From Trachythela sp. YZ-2020 (taxonomy: Eukaryota > Cnidaria > Anthozoa > Malacalcyonacea > Clavulariidae), in NCBI GenBank assembly GCA_016169945.1, contig JADLSH010000249.1:1860001-1924000 (forward strand): 64,000 nucleotides of DNA, given 5' to 3'. This document shows positions 62,765 through 64,000 of the stretch, piece by piece. The stretch's first letter is position 1. Each line of letters begins with the position of its first letter. Position numbers and translations under genes: made by a program. The notes beneath the pieces are model-generated. The model was not told the origin of the DNA. It was given only the letters and a program-made list of their open reading frames with translations, and searched no databases.

Positions 62765-64000
62765 CAGAAGACAGGGACTGGAAACGCTGGGCAAAGCGCT
62801 AATGTTGCTGACGCGACATCCGTGATGCGCTTTTATCACGTAGTAGTTATCAGTTGCCACGGCAACCAGCCTTAATCAGAACAAAAAAAAATCATTAATA
62901 TTGATTTTTTTATGTGCCCTTAAGCACAGAGTTATTGCCAAGGTATAAGTGCGTTTTTATTTTTCCATTTTGACTATAAATATTAATCATAATTCCAGTT
63001 TTGTCGTAGCATGTACATCAAATGGCGCACGTAAAAAGCATCCGTACATAAGTAGTTTCCTTTCAAACCCTGGAACTTGACGAGAAGGCTATCACTTGTC
63101 TTTTATAACATATATTTATCATCTCATATGCAATGTTAATGCAAGTAGGGTAGTTACAACTTTGTGCGATTTGCCAATCTTGTACAAACGAGGTTTTTTG
63201 ACTCTTCTGTTTGCACGACTACGAGAGGATCGCAATTTATGTTGTCCTCACTTCAAACCCTGTAACTTCACTTTATATATATTTCAGGACTTCACATTTA
63301 CATATTTTAAACAAGAATAAAAATATCGATGCAACTATCGACTTTTCAAACTTTTTGATGGTTTAACAAAGCTAAAAACCACCATTGAATGCGTGCGTTC
63401 CCTTTTTGACTACAAAAATGTCGCCATTGTTGTTGTTAGTGTATGCACCTACTTCAAACCCTGTAACTTCACTTCAAATAAATTTCAAGACTTCTCATTT
63501 ACATATTTTAAACAAGAATAGAAATGACGATGCAACTATCGCTTTTTCAAAGTTCTCTTGGATTTAATAAAGCAAAAAATCACCTTTGAATGCATGCGTA
63601 TTATTTTGAACCGCCTTCGTTGTTGTTTCTGTACATACTTACTTCAAACCCTGTAACTTAATTTTAAATATATTTCAGGGTTTCTTATCTATATATATTG
63701 AACAAAAATAGAAATGTGAATGCAGCTATCGCTATTTCAAACTTCTCCTGGGTCTAACAAAACAAAAAATCACTTTCGAGTGCATGCGTATTATTTTGAA
63801 ATACAAAAAGCTCGCCATTGTTGTTGTTTCTGTACACACCTACTTCAAACCCTGTAACTTCACTTTAAGTATATTTCAGGGTTTCTTATCTATATATAAT
63901 GAACAAAAATATAAATGTCAATGCAGCTATCGCTTTTTTAAACTTCTATTGGCTTTAACAAAGCAAAAAATCACCTTTGAGTGCATGCGTATTATTTTGA
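62765..64000. repeat. Composite repeat: block plus ~200-bp tandem satellite, copy 2
   Basis: 62765-63060 matches 42216-42545. Tandem monomers follow, with the landmark tttcaaaccctg or cttcaaaccctg at 63061, 63251, 63452, 63642 and 63843 (periods 190, 201, 190, 201). Each holds a gcagctatcgctttttcaaa-like box and a tgcatgcgtattattttgaa box. Continues past the window end. Confidence 0.8.

Overview
This is a 64 kb stretch of AT-rich animal nuclear DNA. The host is most likely an early-branching marine invertebrate, and I would guess a cnidarian. That guess rests on intron-rich GPCR genes together with P-like, Polinton, Penelope, CR1-like, hAT and Harbinger-type elements; there is no ribosomal or mitochondrial marker, so the phylum is inference. 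There is no operon, CRISPR array or other prokaryotic feature.

Host genes. (1) A rhodopsin-class peptide-type GPCR lies on the plus strand in four exons (12040-12223, 13304-13619, 13850-14030, 36966-37448), all with GT-AG borders and matching phases. Its second exon carries an in-frame 69-bp tandem duplication of TM2, and its last intron is 22.9 kb long. (2) An adhesion GPCR lies on the minus strand in at least eight phase-compatible exons (55024 down to 44416): HRM-like domain, GAIN domain with a GPS cleavage motif, seven TM helices and a cytoplasmic tail. Its 5' end was not found. (3) A single ADAMTS-like propeptide exon lies on the minus strand (38344-38692) with no visible partner exons.

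Mobile DNA fills the rest. The 22.9 kb GPCR intron holds a tRNA-derived SINE, a foldback element, and a 7.9 kb P-like element (16193-24103). That element has a frameshifted THAP transposase and arms over 1 kb long that run into the transposase 3' coding end, and it carries its own nested insertions. Next comes a 983-bp TIR element (24123-25105), then an internally deleted Polinton/Maverick (25826-34802). The Polinton keeps the N-terminal part of PolB, a broken integrase, a virion-type protein and a histone-fold-like ORF, and is itself split by a 2.3 kb LINE. Other LINE remnants lie at 6.7-7.5, 39.6-41.1, 46.8-47.5 and 59.1-62.5 kb. The last is nearly complete and has a 2A-like motif. A Penelope-like GIY-YIG remnant lies at 56.1 kb. 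A hAT element with a perfect 8-bp target duplication (45665-46270) and a foldback carrying a MADF-like coding fragment (50450-50880) sit in adhesion-GPCR introns.

Layout: 0-5 kb, mostly featureless; 5-10.2 kb, a GGTGTGTA array and a 1.6 kb tandem duplication interrupted by a LINE; 10.5-37.8 kb, the rhodopsin-class GPCR and its intronic transposons; 38.3-43 kb, ADAMTS exon, LINE, Harbinger-type MITE and satellites; 44.3-55 kb, adhesion GPCR; 55-64 kb, PLE fragment, palindrome, CR1-like LINE and a ~200-bp satellite running off the window. The two receptors are separate membrane-signalling genes and nothing here links them in one pathway. The most unusual signals are the histone-H3-like ORF in the Polinton, the TM2-duplicated receptor, and the P-like element whose inverted arms include coding sequence.
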